A stretch of 31,579 nucleotides of DNA from JALUUH01 sp964636675 (GCA_964636675.1 CAZWUO010000018.1:1-31579); one strand, 5' to 3'; shown: positions 16,700 to 25,194, counted from the stretch's first letter. The notes: generated by a model from the sequence alone, not told the origin. Made by a program: numbers and translations.

Positions 16700-17626
16700 T
16701 TACTTATTGACGTGATTTGATAACCATGCTCGAATTTTTTTTGCAGCTCCGCTATCGGGGTCTTGTAGATTATAATCGCTATTACTTAGCAGAATTTGGC
16801 GGAAATCCAAATCGCCTGTCTTATTAAAAGCAAGCTCTGAGACTTTTTGAGTTCTTGTGAGTCTAGTCATTTGTTTTTTTTTTGATCCTGCAAAATGTGC
16901 GCTATCGGATCGTCGGTGGGTGGCAGCTTTTATTAAGGGGTTGCTGAGTCGACCGTGGATATCCAGTATGGGGATCCGAATGGACTCCAGGCTCTTGTTG
17001 TTTGCAGGCCAGCTAGAAGATAGAGGGTAATGTTGAAAGCTGATTCCGGCAAATGCCGAGATGTAGTTATTCTGTGTGTTGTTATGGCTCAAGTAGAACG
17101 CTGCTAAGTTTGCGCTATGACCATGCGCAATAAGGACGATGTTTTCAACGTTATTAAGCCTAAAATAGTCAATGGCAGCATTTATGCGGTTGGCGACTTC
17201 TGCGGGGAAGTTTAATAAATAAACTGCATCCTGGTTATCGAAGGTTGTGGGAGGTTGTAGAGTAAGAACTTGCCAGCCATTCATGGTAAGCTCTTTGCGC
17301 AAAGGACGGATTAACACAGGCCAGTCTACGTGAAAATTGATGTTCGGCAAGAGTATCGCACCGCCTTTTTGTGGTTGAACGATATTGTTTTCATGGAGAG
17401 CGAAGACTTTTCTATTAGTTTTAATTTCTAGCCATAAGTGTTTGTTTGTATTTATAAAAGGAAGAAGATTTTCAGTAATTTCCTTTTCTTGCCACAGATC
17501 ATATGCATTGGAATAGCTGGGTATCAGAGCCCAAAGTAGCGCGATAATAAGAGGTGCTAGCAATACGCCTGAGGTGTTTCTCCGGAGGGCTAAAAGTGGC
17601 TTTAATACTTGGTTCAAAGCATTCAT
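16700..17626 (-). CDS. DUF3530-like alpha/beta hydrolase, exported or membrane-anchored
   Basis: A 308-residue protein. An N-terminal hydrophobic segment (about residues 20-36) forms a signal peptide (cleavage near SNA/YD) or anchor. The fold fits DUF3530: the GGAILLPNINFHVDWP strand-loop with a short spacer, then RPLRKELTMNGWQVLTLQPP, and the nucleophile elbow IAHGHSANLAAFY with Ser171 in GHSA. The late strand IPILDIHGRLSN should carry the acid. The usual second Gly of GxSxG is Asn here. DUF3530 proteins are uncharacterised envelope hydrolases. The start is ATG 17626 with GGAG about 14 bases upstream. It is divergent from rpe; the 174 bases between contain no further gene. The 251 bases between this gene and the upstream CFI-box gene start are also empty. 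Confidence 0.72.
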   Translation of the reverse strand: MNALNQVLKPLLALRRNTSGVLLAPLIIALLWALIPSYSNAYDLWQEKEITENLLPFINTNKHLWLEIKTNRKVFALHENNIVQPQKGGAILLPNINFHVDWPVLIRPLRKELTMNGWQVLTLQPPTTFDNQDAVYLLNFPAEVANRINAAIDYFRLNNVENIVLIAHGHSANLAAFYLSHNNTQNNYISAFAGISFQHYPLSSSWPANNKSLESIRIPILDIHGRLSNPLIKAATHRRSDSAHFAGSKKKQMTRLTRTQKVSELAFNKTGDLDFRQILLSNSDYNLQDPDSGAAKKIRAWLSNHVNK

Positions 17627-17800
17627 TTATTACATGTAAACTCCGTTTTTTCTAAATCACGGTTGTGATTTTCTATAAGGATCTTTAATATGCGTCCTTT
17701 TTTGCTTAGCCAGCGGTTTCTCTTGGCGCTGGTCAAATAGTGCTCTTCGAAAGACGCATTTGTTTCACTTGGTTTAACTAATATTAAAGAGGCCAAAGTC

Positions 17801-18469
17801 ATGCCAAATTACCTAATTGCCCCATCAATTCTATCTGCGGATTTTGCTCGTTTAGGCGAAGAAGTGACCAATGTTCTGGATTGCGGTGCGGATATTGTTC
17901 ATTTTGATGTGATGGATAATCACTATGTGCCTAATTTGACGATAGGGCCGCTGGTCTGTGAGGCGCTAAGAAAGCACGGAGTTACGGCAGATATAGATGT
18001 ACATTTGATGGTAAAGCCTGTGGATAGAATTATTCCAGATTTTGCTAATGCGGGCGCAAGTTATATCACGTTTCATCCTGAAGCATCAGAGCACGTGGAT
18101 CGTACTTTACAGCTTATTCAAAACGAGGGCTGTAGATCAGGCTTGGTGTTTAATCCTGCGACGTCGCTGGATGTGCTGAATTATGTGATCGATAAAGTGG
18201 ATATGGTGCTTTTAATGTCTGTTAACCCAGGCTTTGGTGGTCAAAGTTTTATTCCGTCTACTTTAGATAAGCTAAAACAAGCCCGAAAAATTATCGATGC
18301 GTCTGGTCGTAATATTCGTTTGGAAGTAGATGGTGGCGTCAAAGTGGAGAATATTCGAGAGATTGCAGCGGCGGGGGCGGATACCTTCGTCGCAGGTTCT
18401 GCTATTTTTAATACTGAAGATTATCGAGCAACTATCAATGCAATGCGGGCCGAGCTAGCAAGAGCCTGA
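17801..18469 (+). CDS. rpe: Ribulose-phosphate 3-epimerase
   Basis: Interconverts ribulose 5-phosphate and xylulose 5-phosphate in the pentose phosphate pathway, in the cytoplasm. The 222-residue TIM barrel carries all family signatures: APSILSADFARLGEE with the catalytic Asp, HFDVMDNHYVPNLTIGP with metal His and Asp, DVHLMV, MSVNPGFGGQSFIP for phosphate binding, and EVDGGV near the end. AAAGAGG lies eight bases before the ATG. In many gammaproteobacteria rpe is followed by gph and trp genes. Here an NHL lipoprotein gene starts 21 bases after its stop, so the cytochrome block may have been inserted behind rpe and may share its transcript. Confidence 0.97.
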   Translation: MPNYLIAPSILSADFARLGEEVTNVLDCGADIVHFDVMDNHYVPNLTIGPLVCEALRKHGVTADIDVHLMVKPVDRIIPDFANAGASYITFHPEASEHVDRTLQLIQNEGCRSGLVFNPATSLDVLNYVIDKVDMVLLMSVNPGFGGQSFIPSTLDKLKQARKIIDASGRNIRLEVDGGVKVENIREIAAAGADTFVAGSAIFNTEDYRATINAMRAELARA

Positions 18470-18490
18470 GGGTTATTCTTGATCTAGAAA

Positions 18491-19579
18491 ATGATGTCAG
18501 ATGTAGGGAATAATGCCAGTCGGTGTGTTAAAACTGGTTTAGGATTGTTGGTTCTGTTCTTTGTGAGTGTAGTGGCCTCTGGCTGTAGCATCAATCCGAT
18601 TAACCACAAACCTTTCAGTATCGTGTGGCCTGAGCCACCCGCCGAAGCGCGAGTAAGTTATCAAGGATTTATTCGTTCGCCAGCTGATCTAGAGACGCAT
18701 CGCCCAAGCGCATGGGTAGAAATGTTAACGGGCGTTTCTGCGACAGATAAGGCGACAAGTGTTTTTGCTAAGCCGTATGATGTAGCAGCCAAAAAAGGCT
18801 ACGTTATACTGTCTGATACACGTAAAAAACTTGTCTATGTTGTCGATTTGCCGCGCAAAAAAATATTCCCAATTGGCTGGCGAAATAAGGGGCGGTTTTC
18901 TTCGCCCCTTGGTGTGGCAATAGATGATCAGCTGAGGTTTTATGTTGCAGACTCTGCGCGTAAGCGGGTTATCGTTTTTGATCAGCAAGGGCATTTTCTG
19001 CGTGAGATAGGTGATGGTGCTGAGTTCTCTCATTTAATTGATGTTGCGGTGCAGCCTGAAACGAATAAAGTATTCTTGTTAGACCGCGGCGGAATTGATT
19101 CGCCCTTTCATCGTGTTGCTATTTTCTCAAATGAGGGAGTGTTTGAAAAATACCTAGGAGAGCGCGGTCACAAAAAAGGATATTTTAATCACCCTAATCA
19201 GCTCGCATTTTCGCGTACTGGAAATCTTTATGTGCTAGACGCAGGCAATTTTCGAGTTCAGGTTTTTAGTTCCGATATGCGATTATTGCGAGTTTGGGGC
19301 CAGGCGGGTGATCGCTATGGTGATCTTGCGCGACCTAGAGGCCTGGCAGTGAGTGATAATGATATTGTGTTGATTTCTGACGCGGCGTTTCAAAAGTTAT
19401 TGCTGTTTGATACGAGTGGCCAGCTATTGTTAAATATCGGTAAGCCGAAAATGCAAAAAAAGGCTTTGTTTACTTTGCCTGCTGGTGTCGCGATCGACGA
19501 AAAAAACAACATTTTCTTTGTTGATCAGGTTGCTAATCGGCTTGATGTGCTGAAGCTGCTCTCTGATGCAAAAGACTAA
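18491..19579 (+). CDS. NHL-repeat beta-propeller lipoprotein (first of three)
   Basis: A 362-residue lipoprotein with hydrophobic signal and lipobox VASGC (Cys32). Serine at +2 fits outer-membrane sorting by the Lol +2 rule. The mature N-terminus has WPEPPAEARVSYQGFI, also found in the third NHL protein of this locus. The body is a six-bladed NHL propeller with repeats such as FSSPLGVAIDDQLRFYVADS, FNHPNQLAFSRTGNLYVLDAG, RPRGLAVSDNDIVLISD and LPAGVAIDEKNNIFFVDQ. NHL propellers are common next to multiheme cytochrome genes, where they are thought to aid assembly or bind cytochromes; this role is inferred. Its stop codon lies in the first unit of a 12-base tandem repeat. Confidence 0.9.
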   Translation: MMSDVGNNASRCVKTGLGLLVLFFVSVVASGCSINPINHKPFSIVWPEPPAEARVSYQGFIRSPADLETHRPSAWVEMLTGVSATDKATSVFAKPYDVAAKKGYVILSDTRKKLVYVVDLPRKKIFPIGWRNKGRFSSPLGVAIDDQLRFYVADSARKRVIVFDQQGHFLREIGDGAEFSHLIDVAVQPETNKVFLLDRGGIDSPFHRVAIFSNEGVFEKYLGERGHKKGYFNHPNQLAFSRTGNLYVLDAGNFRVQVFSSDMRLLRVWGQAGDRYGDLARPRGLAVSDNDIVLISDAAFQKLLLFDTSGQLLLNIGKPKMQKKALFTLPAGVAIDEKNNIFFVDQVANRLDVLKLLSDAKD

Positions 19580-19651
19580 GCAAAAGACTAAGCAAAAGAC
19601 TAAGCAAATGACTAAGCAAATGACTAAGCAAATGACTAAGCAAATGACTAA
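19568..19651 (+). repeat. Seven tandem copies of a 12-bp repeat spanning a stop codon
   Basis: Units 1-3 read GCAAAAGACTAA and units 4-7 read GCAAATGACTAA, with no other variation in 84 bases. The TAA ending unit 1 is the stop codon of the NHL lipoprotein gene, and every later unit repeats that in-frame TAA. The block structure (three identical, then four identical) suggests recent slippage. Changes in copy number leave the protein unaltered and only change the distance to the cytochrome gene. Confidence 0.97.
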
Positions 19652-19891
19652 GTAGGCATGCCTCGCTTAACGGTCGACTCCCATTAATCATCGAGTGGTG
19701 TCGTCTAGTGCGCCACTTTTGGTCTTGCCAATCATTAGTTTGTCGTCTAGAGTACACTCTCTGTTAAACCCATGAATTTTTCAATGGGTCAGCAATAATT
19801 TGCATAGGTGGTCGATTAATCAGTAATCACGAATAGGCGAGGGTTCGTGAGCGAGGTTTGTGAAATCCATGATGATTGCCAAGGGGGACGG
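19652..19891 (+). promoter_or_regulatory. Leader region of the tetraheme cytochrome gene
   Basis: GTCGTCTAG occurs twice in direct orientation (19700-19708 and 19742-19750), 42 bases apart, which is four helical turns. A hairpin with bulge, CCCATGAA/TTCAATGGG, lies at 19769-19788. I see no convincing -35/-10 pair. The repeats could be binding sites for a regulator of the cytochrome operon. No other gene is seen here. Confidence 0.3.
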
Positions 19892-20782
19892 ATGAGAGAA
19901 GGCCATTTCGGTTTTGCTGGGTACACTGGGTTAGTGTGGCTCATTGCTATTTTTATAAGTGTGCTTTTTACGAGTCCTGTTGTGGCTGGTATCGCTGAAT
20001 CTGTGCATAATTTAGGAGTGACTGGTGCTGGGCCGAGTGCCAATGGTGGAAATAGAAACCAATTTACGGGTACTGCCGAGATATGCGTTTTTTGCCACAC
20101 TCCCCACGGCGGTGATTCCAGTGCCGCTGTTCCTCTATGGAATAGACAATTAAATAGTCCTGCCAATTATTCTACTTATGACCAGTTAGGAACTTCTACT
20201 TTAGATGCGCAAGTAGCTGTAGACGTGGGTTCTATTTCAATTGGTTGTTTGTCATGCCATGACGGTACGATGGCGATTGATAGCATGATTAATGAACCGG
20301 GTTCGGGTGCTGATAACCCGGGTTTTAGTGCAGGCGTATGGTCGGGCGATGATATTTTTGGTGCGGAAGATGGTCGATTGCGATCTGATATCGTGCAAAA
20401 CCTGGGCGAAGATTTAACCAATGATCACCCGATAGGAATGCAATATGCGGGTGGTGGGATATCTGCTTCGGCGCCGATTTTAGCTCAAGGAGATACCAAT
20501 GACGCAGATTTTGCACCGGTACAATATAAGATAAAAGATGGTCGGTATCTTTGGTGGGTAGATAGGGATTGGCGAATCGGTGGTGATGGAGAAAGAACTA
20601 AACAAGATGTGATTTTATATACTCGTGATGCGAGTAACGGCTATTCGGGTCAAGCAGAACAAGAACCTTTTGTAGAGTGTGGAAGCTGTCATGATCCGCA
20701 CGAAACGGTTAATCCAACATTTTTACGCATAAGCAATACTGAAACGCCTAGCGGTTTGTGTCTAACCTGCCATGTTAAGTGA
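19892..20782 (+). CDS. Tetraheme c-type cytochrome, OmcE-like extracellular cytochrome candidate
   Basis: A 296-residue exported cytochrome with four CxxCH sites: CVFCH (65), CLSCH (119), CGSCH (263) and CLTCH (290). The start is taken as ATG 19892, which has AGGGGG just upstream and gives a signal peptide ending near VVAG/IAES; GTG 19847 is in frame but poorer. The layout SVHN..., CVFCHTPHG...LWNR...Y..Y, CLSCHDGT, LGEDLTNDHPIGMQY, CGSCHDPHE, FLR, LCLTCH fits the CxxCH family that includes the tetraheme OmcE, which polymerises into extracellular nanowires in Geobacter. His residues outside CxxCH (for example HTPHG, DHPIG, HDPHE) could be distal ligands. It is followed by a foldase, a barrel and triheme carriers, as expected for an outer-membrane route. 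Polymerisation is an inference. Confidence 0.85.
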   Translation: MREGHFGFAGYTGLVWLIAIFISVLFTSPVVAGIAESVHNLGVTGAGPSANGGNRNQFTGTAEICVFCHTPHGGDSSAAVPLWNRQLNSPANYSTYDQLGTSTLDAQVAVDVGSISIGCLSCHDGTMAIDSMINEPGSGADNPGFSAGVWSGDDIFGAEDGRLRSDIVQNLGEDLTNDHPIGMQYAGGGISASAPILAQGDTNDADFAPVQYKIKDGRYLWWVDRDWRIGGDGERTKQDVILYTRDASNGYSGQAEQEPFVECGSCHDPHETVNPTFLRISNTETPSGLCLTCHVK

Positions 20783-20828
20783 TTTTATGCGCTTTCTCCG
20801 AATGATATTAATCAGGGCGTGTCAATAA

Positions 20829-21851
20829 ATGCGTTTTGGTATAGGTTTGCGAATTTTTGTAGGTGTATTGATTGCGGGCGCATTATTTCCCGTATATTCA
20901 TCAATCGCCGATGAACAAGCTGAGAGCCAAACAGATAACGTAACATCAGGTTTCAATACTCATGTAAAAGGCCATGATTATTTTGCATTAGTTGATGGTA
21001 ATAAAATATCGGTTCAGGCGTTTCAAGCCGCGTTTCAAGCGGGAGCACGTAAGCGGTTTTACCATGGAAAAATACCTGAAGACGAGTTGCTTGCTTTTCG
21101 TAAAGAGATATCTGATACCTTGATCGATCGTGTTTTGCTGGTTAGCGAAGCTAAGCGACGTGGAATCCAAGCGAATCAGGACGTCATTGATGATCAATTA
21201 AAGCAATATGAAAAGCGTTATTCCTCTAGTAAAGACTGGGATAAGTACAAAGACCAGATCCTAGCGGGTTTGAAATCTGCGATTGAAGAGGAAAATATTC
21301 TGCAACAGTTGCAGGACAGTGTGCGTTCCGTGGCGGAGCCGAGTTGGGATGTGGTGGAGCGCTATTATCGTCAGCACAGCAATTTATTTACCACCCCCGA
21401 ACGTCAACGAGTGTCGCTGATTTTGTTGAAGGTAGCGCCTTCTTCAACCGGCGATGTATGGCAGGCGGCACACGAAGAAGCCCAGCGTATTGTTAGCAAG
21501 CTTCGTGCGGGTGGAGATTTTGCGGAGCTGGCGAGAATTCATTCAGGTGATGAGTCTGCAATGCGTGGTGGAGATATGGGCTTCATGCATCAAGGAATGC
21601 TTGCTCCGGTGGCAGAAGAAGTGTTGGATAAAATGCAGGAATCTGAGATTTCAGACCCTGTTTCATTATTACAAGGCGTCGCGATTTTTAAGTTAGAAAG
21701 CAAACAAGGTAACGTTTTAAATCAGTTTGCTCAGGTAAAAGAGCGTGCCAAGCTCCTATTGAAAAGAGAACTGGCGAATAATGCTAGCCAAGAATTGCTT
21801 GGAAGTTTACGTGAGAATGCAGACATTAAAATAAATGTCGCAAATTTATAA
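20829..21851 (+). CDS. Periplasmic parvulin-type peptidyl-prolyl isomerase/foldase (SurA/PpiC-like), active-site His lost
   Basis: A 340-residue exported protein with signal peptide (MRFGIGLRIFVGVLIAGALF..., cleavage near SIA/DEQ). Residues about 55-180 form a SurA-N-like helical chaperone domain, including DELLAFRKEISDTLIDRVLL. Residues about 190-293 are a parvulin domain (DFAELARIHSGDESAMRGGDMGFM, then EISDPVSLLQGVAIFKLE). Parvulins usually have SHIL and a late HIIKL-type His; here the positions read SLIL (Leu197) and VAIF (Ala285), so isomerase activity is doubtful and a holdase role likely. Parvulin-like proteins often sit in multiheme cytochrome loci and may aid folding of secreted cytochromes or the barrel. 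The gene starts 46 bases after the tetraheme gene. Confidence 0.88.
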   Translation: MRFGIGLRIFVGVLIAGALFPVYSSIADEQAESQTDNVTSGFNTHVKGHDYFALVDGNKISVQAFQAAFQAGARKRFYHGKIPEDELLAFRKEISDTLIDRVLLVSEAKRRGIQANQDVIDDQLKQYEKRYSSSKDWDKYKDQILAGLKSAIEEENILQQLQDSVRSVAEPSWDVVERYYRQHSNLFTTPERQRVSLILLKVAPSSTGDVWQAAHEEAQRIVSKLRAGGDFAELARIHSGDESAMRGGDMGFMHQGMLAPVAEEVLDKMQESEISDPVSLLQGVAIFKLESKQGNVLNQFAQVKERAKLLLKRELANNASQELLGSLRENADIKINVANL

Positions 21852-21938
21852 AGGGGGATGAATGAAGCTTGGGGAGGCTTTTGTGTTTAAGTGGGCATTA
21901 GTAGGTCAAATTAGCGTATTAGGAATTTGATTTTCAAT

Positions 21939-23714
21939 ATGCGGCATTTTGCATCCTGCTCAGCTTTATTACTTCTGCTTGTGCTATTGAGTAGCACGCT
22001 AGCGTATGCCTCGCAAGCTCCACTGCGGTTGTATGGAAACCTAGGGTATTATTATACCTATACGAAAGCTGATTCTGGTGTAGAAGGTGAAGCCGTTAAC
22101 TATATTGGTTCACTGAGCGCGTCGAGTTTTTTATGGAAGCCCTGGTTAGCAACCTTGGATATGGGTGGAACCGTGAGCGCAACGAATACTTCTACGCAAT
22201 CGGGAGCGAATCAAGAGGCTGAATTTTTATCTTCGAGGTTGCGCTTAAATGTTCTTCCGCGTAGCCGTGTCCCATTAAATATTACTTATTATTCAAGCAA
22301 TAATCTTGATTTGGGTGATGTGTCCAATGTTTTTGGTTTGGGGGGCAATTATCGTACACGTTATTTAGGTATTAGACAGAATTTTATTTCCCGCGGTGGT
22401 AATCGGGGAGATATTTGGTATAACCAGCGAATTCGATCTACCGATGATTTAGGTGATCTTAGTGACGAAACCGTTGGTTTCCATCTCAAAGCAAGGACAT
22501 CGCGCCAAAACTTTTATACTCGGGGTTCGTATCAAACACGAGATTCATCATTGGTAGAAAACAAAACGACCAATGGCGCGCTATCACTTATGCATCAATA
22601 CATTCCTAACCGGGATTTTTACATCAAGTCGTTGGCAAGTCACGCCCAGGTAGATAATAAGCAAGTAAATACGGTGGACTTTCAAAATAACGGGCAATAC
22701 GTGTCAACGGCGAAGACCAGAATTGAGCAGTTTAGCAGTTTTTTTTATTGGCGGCCGGTGTACAAGCCTTATACGGTTACTGGTGCAGTTCGGGTGCATC
22801 AGCGAGATCAAGATAATGCGACAGATAGCTTGGATGTGACGCAACTCGGGGCTAACGGAAATATTTCGGCAAATTACCAAGTTACTCGGCGCTTTCGCAT
22901 GACGGCCTCAGGGAGCGGAACTGTGTTGGAGTCCGATTTGACAAGTAGCTCAGGTAGTACGCAAAATTTGTTGGCGCTCTATCAAGCGGATCGGATTTTT
23001 TATCGTGGAATGAGTTACAGTTGGTATGCAAATGGGGGTGTTGGAAATAAGGTGGTTGCCCAATTTGAGGATACTTCGTTGAGCCAAAATTTCAGTCTTG
23101 GGGCTGGGCATAATGTACATAAACGGTGGGTGACGGGTAATCGATCAAGATTAAGAATGAATGCTGGTCAGTCGGTTAGAGAGTATTTTGCAACAAGAGA
23201 TAATGGCTCTGTTTTCAGTTTATCGCATACGGCTAGTTTGACGTTTAGTGAGCGGTTAACGCGTGGATCCTCGTATGCGCAGATTACCGCAATGGATGCA
23301 CGTAGCTTTGGTGATGAATTAGAGACCCAATTAGTTAATTTTCAGTTATCTCGAAGCTTGCCTGTTAATCGCTTGAGTTCATGGACAGGTAATGTCTCGG
23401 CGCAAAGTGCAAGACGAATGACAGCACGAACTGAAGATAGATCCTTTTTTGATGGCTTTTTAACCACGGCAACCGGAAGAATAGGCTATAAACATTCTCG
23501 GATGTTTGGTATATATAAGCTTAAGTTTGCCTCGAGAGTGGATTTATCCGGAACCCAAAATCGTTCGGGTGGAGACAGAAAGCAGGTAGACTGGGAGACG
23601 CGTTTTGGTTATGGTATCGGTAAATTAAATACAGCCTTGATTTTGCGTTGGCTTGAGAGCGACTCGGGTCTAGGTACTCAGTCCTTGATATTTCAATTAA
23701 ATAGAAGTTTTTAA
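21939..23714 (+). CDS. Large outer-membrane beta-barrel, putative conduit porin of the cytochrome system
   Basis: A 591-residue exported protein with signal peptide MRHFASCSALLLLLVLLSST.. (cleavage near AYA/SQ). ATG 21939 is used; an in-frame TTG at 21927 sits too close to its AGGA. From residue 30 to the end the protein alternates short polar turns with amphipathic strands (RLYGNLGYYYTYTK, LRLNVLPRSRVPLNITYYSS, QNFYTRGSYQTR, FQLSRSLPV) and closes with SLIFQLNRSF, the terminal Phe of barrels. The size allows 20 or more strands, comparable to porins of porin-cytochrome conduits (MtrB, OmbB, ExtD types), though I see no sequence motif of any one of them. It lies between the foldase and the periplasmic triheme cytochromes, which supports a conduit role. 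Confidence 0.8.
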   Translation: MRHFASCSALLLLLVLLSSTLAYASQAPLRLYGNLGYYYTYTKADSGVEGEAVNYIGSLSASSFLWKPWLATLDMGGTVSATNTSTQSGANQEAEFLSSRLRLNVLPRSRVPLNITYYSSNNLDLGDVSNVFGLGGNYRTRYLGIRQNFISRGGNRGDIWYNQRIRSTDDLGDLSDETVGFHLKARTSRQNFYTRGSYQTRDSSLVENKTTNGALSLMHQYIPNRDFYIKSLASHAQVDNKQVNTVDFQNNGQYVSTAKTRIEQFSSFFYWRPVYKPYTVTGAVRVHQRDQDNATDSLDVTQLGANGNISANYQVTRRFRMTASGSGTVLESDLTSSSGSTQNLLALYQADRIFYRGMSYSWYANGGVGNKVVAQFEDTSLSQNFSLGAGHNVHKRWVTGNRSRLRMNAGQSVREYFATRDNGSVFSLSHTASLTFSERLTRGSSYAQITAMDARSFGDELETQLVNFQLSRSLPVNRLSSWTGNVSAQSARRMTARTEDRSFFDGFLTTATGRIGYKHSRMFGIYKLKFASRVDLSGTQNRSGGDRKQVDWETRFGYGIGKLNTALILRWLESDSGLGTQSLIFQLNRSF

Positions 23715-23798
23715 TTCTGGAGGGAATTCTGTAATATTCGTTACAGAATGGGTATGTTTTTAAGAGTGTTTAGTAATAATAAACGGAGAACTGTAGTT

Positions 23799-24254
23799 AT
23801 GAAAGCCAAAACGGAGCGTACAGCGATGTGGAAATTTACCCTGCTTGGGGTACTGGCGTGGATGGGTGTATTGGTTGCACCTGAGCCTGTACAGGCTGAG
23901 TATGCTGATGTAGTTATGAATAACTATGCGGATGCCGCAGGTATGCGACCGGTTGTTTTTCCTCATTGGTATCACCGTATTCGTTTCCGCTGTAAAGTTT
24001 GCCATGCGGATTTAGGGTTTAAATTTAAAGCCGGTGGCAATAAGATCACGATGGCAAAAATAATCGATGGGAAATTTTGTGGAGCTTGTCATAATGGCGA
24101 AGTTTCATGGTCGGTGGAAAACTGTGGTTTGTGTCATTCAGGCATTCCAGGTACGCCTACGCATATTAGTGGAAGTACGGTACAGCGTCTTGTTGCTCCC
24201 GCCTATAAAATATTGGATAAAAAGAAAGCTGTACAAGACGGGTATAAAGAGTAG
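23799..24254 (+). CDS. Triheme c7-type cytochrome (first)
   Basis: A 151-residue exported cytochrome. The start is taken at ATG 23799 (GGAG ten bases upstream); ATG 23748 and ATG 23826 are in frame. Signal peptide cleavage near VQA/EYA. The c7-type triheme domain has CKVCH (65), CGACH (94) and CGLCH (109), preceded by VVFPHWYHRIRF, whose two His are likely distal ligands, and ITMAKIIDGKFCGACH. It should be a periplasmic carrier delivering or accepting electrons at the barrel. It is the shortest of the three triheme proteins here and lacks the long N-terminal domain of the other two. It lies 84 bases after the barrel gene and 21 bases before the second triheme gene. Confidence 0.9.
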   Translation: MKAKTERTAMWKFTLLGVLAWMGVLVAPEPVQAEYADVVMNNYADAAGMRPVVFPHWYHRIRFRCKVCHADLGFKFKAGGNKITMAKIIDGKFCGACHNGEVSWSVENCGLCHSGIPGTPTHISGSTVQRLVAPAYKILDKKKAVQDGYKE

Positions 24255-24275
24255 ATATCGAGGGGAATTTCTATA

Positions 24276-24977
24276 ATGAAAACAGTGATAAAGAGTTTTA
24301 CAATTGTTATTGCTACATCGGTGCTGCTTCCGGTTTCAGCAATGGCATTTGAAGCTTCTCCATTGTCATTGGCTGCGACTAAGCCGGTGTCATCCGCAGA
24401 AGTAACAGGATCAGTTCCAAAAAAAATAAATGTGTCAAATGCTAATGTATTTAATCGTTTATTAAAAAAAATAAAAGATCCCAATGCAGCACCCGCAGAT
24501 GATGGTATTCACGATATCGAAAATGAACCGACTTTTGCGTTGCAGCCGCCCAAAATTGCTTACAAGGGATTGCCAACATCAGAATATGGTAATCACATTG
24601 ATTGGGTGAAGGCTTTGGATGATGGCTTGTTGGATCCGCGTTATGATCGGGTCGACCCTTCAGTTGAACCATTTGTCATGGATTTAGATATTGTTCGTCC
24701 CGTGAAAGCCTCAGTGCCTGATGTGGTTTTTCCACATAAGCCGCATACACAATGGCTGCATTGTTCGAATTGTCACCCAAAGATCTTTATACCTCAGCGC
24801 TTGGCTAATCAAATCAATATGTCGGCGATTATTCTTGGCCAGAAGTGCGGTGTTTGCCACGGTAAGGTGTCGTTTCCACCGACGACGAAGTCATGTAAAA
24901 AATGTCATTCCAAGCCCAAGCCTAAGGATTGGACGCCTCCGTTAAGTGATGCCACAGTTAAGAATCCTTGGCGATAA
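24276..24977 (+). CDS. Triheme c7-type cytochrome with N-terminal extension (second)
   Basis: A 233-residue exported cytochrome with signal peptide (MKTVIKSFTIVIATSVLLPV.., cleavage AMA/FEA). Residues 25-145 are a non-heme domain containing DDGIHDIENEPTFALQPP and DWVKALDDGLLDPR, both echoed in the third triheme protein. The c7-type domain follows: VVFPHKPHTQWLHCSNCH (163), CGVCH (191), CKKCH (207). It ends in a Lys/Pro-rich tail. GAGGGG lies about ten bases before the ATG. It is probably the last gene of the transcript, since a hairpin follows. A periplasmic carrier or barrel plug is the likely role. Confidence 0.9.
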   Translation: MKTVIKSFTIVIATSVLLPVSAMAFEASPLSLAATKPVSSAEVTGSVPKKINVSNANVFNRLLKKIKDPNAAPADDGIHDIENEPTFALQPPKIAYKGLPTSEYGNHIDWVKALDDGLLDPRYDRVDPSVEPFVMDLDIVRPVKASVPDVVFPHKPHTQWLHCSNCHPKIFIPQRLANQINMSAIILGQKCGVCHGKVSFPPTTKSCKKCHSKPKPKDWTPPLSDATVKNPWR

Positions 24978-25010
24978 AATTTAAGCATACTTCTTAACGG
25001 ATGTTATTTG

Positions 25011-25045
25011 CACAGCACGCCCAAAAGGGTGTGTTGTGTTTTGTG
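25011..25045 (+). terminator. Hairpin after the second triheme gene, probable terminator
   Basis: CACAGCACGCCC pairs with GGGTGTGTTGTG across an AAAA loop (25011-25038). The 12-bp stem includes three G-U pairs and is followed by TTTT. It lies 33 bases after the stop codon. The short T tract lowers confidence. Confidence 0.5.
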
Positions 25046-25194
25046 CAGTTGTTTGGTTATTAACCGATTACAGCCCTTGTGATCGTTGCAAGCAACTGTA
25101 GTGGCCCGAGCGCCTATTCTCTAAGATTTGTATTTGCCCTGGTCAAATATTTGCTATCGATATTGCGAAGGAGTGCTTGATAATTGCCCGAATA

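Noticed and set aside
17631..17650. Second copy of the 25.2-kb inverted repeat
   Set aside because: Only about 14-20 bases resemble the centre of that element and the outer arms are absent, so it is too short to call a copy.
17711..17733. Hairpin CCAGCG / CGCTGG upstream of rpe
   Set aside because: A six-bp stem with a long loop and no T tract does not support a terminator or a known riboswitch.
19568..19651. CRISPR-like array
   Set aside because: Units are 12 bp, directly adjacent and without spacers, so this is a simple tandem repeat.
19533..19757. Minus-strand ORF with repeated LLSHLLSH
   Set aside because: It is only the translation of the 12-bp tandem repeat on the opposite strand, with no ribosome site or family.
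19847..19891. GTG start 45 bases upstream of the tetraheme gene
   Set aside because: It would put a polar, acidic leader before the signal peptide, and ATG 19892 has a strong ribosome site.
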